Positions 13,600-14,247 of a DNA stretch of 14,247 nucleotides are shown in pieces; positions within the stretch are counted from its first letter, which is position 1; each line of letters opens with the position of its first letter. The DNA is from JBIOUF01 sp044866695 (GTDB lineage: Bacteria; Actinomycetota; Actinomycetes; Propionibacteriales; Nocardioidaceae): contig JBIOUF010000147.1 in assembly GCA_044866695.1 (NCBI GenBank), positions 1 to 14,247 of the forward strand, given 5' to 3'. The position numbers and the translations under genes are program-made. The notes under the pieces are model-generated. The model did no database searches and had not been told where the DNA came from. It worked only from the letters and a program-made list of their open reading frames with translations.

Positions 13600-13605
13600 A
13601 TCCTG
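13600..13605 (-). promoter_or_regulatory. Possible -10 element for the acyltransferase-rph-rdgB transcript
   Basis: The complement reads CAGGAT, ending six bases before the ATG at 13593, the same spacing as the -10 elements before the genes at 228, 1005 and 4224. The first base deviates from TANNNT. It lies just past the terminator of the upstream permease. Confidence 0.35.
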
Positions 13606-13610
13606 CCAGC

Positions 13611-13658
13611 ACGACCAGGGCCCGCCCGTCTGCGCGACGGGCGGGCCCCACTGGTCGT
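13611..13658 (-). terminator. Strong hairpin terminator after the ABC-2 permease
   Basis: A 12-bp GC stem (13619-13630 with 13636-13647) with loop TGCGC is extended by ACGACCAG/CTGGTCGT (13611-13618 with 13651-13658) across a CCA bulge. That gives 20 base pairs beginning 10 bases past the permease stop. There is no T-tract, as is usual in GC-rich actinobacteria. It insulates the permease gene from the acyltransferase-rph-rdgB unit. Confidence 0.85.
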
Positions 13659-13667
13659 GGCCGGGTG

Positions 13668-14247
13668 CTAGGCCGACTTCACCTCCGCGCGGAGCACGCG
13701 CACCACGCCGAGCAGCAGGGGCAGCACGATCCAGATGGCCGCGCCCGTGGCCAGCTGCGCCCACTGCTCGCCGGTGACGTGCTCCCCGCTGAACAGCGGT
13801 CCCTGCGAGGTGCCGAGGTCCACCCACGGCTGCACGTCGGCGAACCAGGACACCAGGGAGGTCACGATCGAGAACGCGATCGGCAACACGAAGTAGGTCA
13901 CGATCGCCGCGGCGGAGTTCAGCAGCAGCATGCCGAACGCCAGTCCCTGAAGGACCCCCATGGTCTGGAGCAGGCCGAACTTCCCGAAGTCGTCCAGGCC
14001 GATCCCCGACCAGGCGTCGTCGCTGCCGACGACCAGGGTGAACGCCGCGGCCAGAGCGATCGCCACCACGATCGCGGCCAGCCCGAACAGCACGGCGGCG
14101 ACCACCTTGGCGGTGAGGATCCGGCCCCGGTGCGGTGTGGTGGTGAACGTCGTCAGCGCGGTGCGCTGGCCCCACTCGCTGGTGACCAGCAGCACCCCCA
14201 GCACCGGCAGCAGGAAGCCCTGCGGCGTGGCGGTGATCCCCATGAAG
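13668..14247 (-). CDS. ABC-2 type transporter permease (5' end outside the window)
   Basis: The visible 193 or so codons encode the C-terminal part of a polytopic ABC-2 permease. SEWGQRTALTTFTTTPHRGRILTAK is the cytoplasmic segment typical of this family (E-RxxT...P-R-x-x-x-AK), followed by membrane helices at VVAAVLFGLAAIVVAIALAAAFTLV, LLQTMGVLQGLAFGMLLLNSAAAIV, YFVLPIAFSIVTSLVSW and a final WIVLPLLLGVVRVL. Family members usually have about 50-70 more residues before this point, and the frame stays open to the window edge, so the ATG at 14243 is probably internal. The partner ATPase is expected just beyond the right edge. The substrate is unknown. The gene ends with TAG and a strong hairpin. 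Confidence 0.85.
   Translation of the reverse strand, partial: FMGITATPQGFLLPVLGVLLVTSEWGQRTALTTFTTTPHRGRILTAKVVAAVLFGLAAIVVAIALAAAFTLVVGSDDAWSGIGLDDFGKFGLLQTMGVLQGLAFGMLLLNSAAAIVTYFVLPIAFSIVTSLVSWFADVQPWVDLGTSQGPLFSGEHVTGEQWAQLATGAAIWIVLPLLLGVVRVLRAEVKSA

Overview
The window is very GC-rich, with dense short-spaced genes, many GTG starts, ATGA/GTGA overlaps and TANNNT-type -10 elements placed at start codons. Gene content includes DUF1206 and DUF3618 proteins, a CbiM / PDGLE protein / CbiQ / CbiO metal importer, a BCP peroxiredoxin and an rph-rdgB pair. Together these point to an actinobacterial chromosome; a Nocardioides-like member of the Propionibacteriales is my best guess, by inference only. 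There is no transposase, integrase, phage gene or CRISPR array.

Layout. (1) 1-3799, plus strand: a 22-bp repeat array, then a class-I glutamine amidotransferase, a GcvT-family folate-dependent protein, and a PYROXD2/CrtI-type FAD oxidoreductase joined to GcvT by an ATGA overlap. (2) 3810-4224, minus strand: two tiny membrane proteins (61 and 28 aa). The 28-aa gene diverges from a DUF1206 six-helix membrane protein (4246-5070) around a perfect GGGTATACCC palindrome. (3) 5071-6728: a second 22-bp array, a cupredoxin-like lipoprotein with a probable TTG start, and an aldo/keto reductase. (4) 6729-7504: a third array, then minus-strand GroES-like and DUF3618 genes that overlap. (5) 7559-10020, minus strand: a tightly coupled cobalt/nickel ECF importer (cbiM, PDGLE/CbiN-like, cbiQ, cbiO), divergent from a plus-strand peroxiredoxin (bcp). 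The intergenic region between cbiM and bcp holds a TTGTTGC-N9-GCAACAA inverted repeat that resembles a Nur (nickel regulator) box. (6) 10671-10745, minus strand: a tRNA with anticodon UAG but a short, class-I variable loop. (7) 10796-11022: the largest 22-bp array, which switches orientation at a CGAGCTCG centre. (8) 11043-13593, minus strand: a HGSNAT/DUF418-like acyltransferase, RNase PH and RdgB, with overlapping stops and starts. (9) 13668 to the right edge, minus strand: an ABC-2 permease cut by the window edge, followed by a strong hairpin terminator.

The two signals I cannot explain by known features are the family of exactly 22-bp, array-homogenised intergenic repeats (four arrays, at least 22 good units) and the UAG-anticodon tRNA lacking the long variable arm expected of tRNA-Leu. 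The remaining genes are ordinary housekeeping, transport and redox functions. No gene-free stretch exceeds 300 bases; the longest (10746-11042, 1-227, 5071-5291, 6729-6924) are occupied mainly by the repeat arrays.
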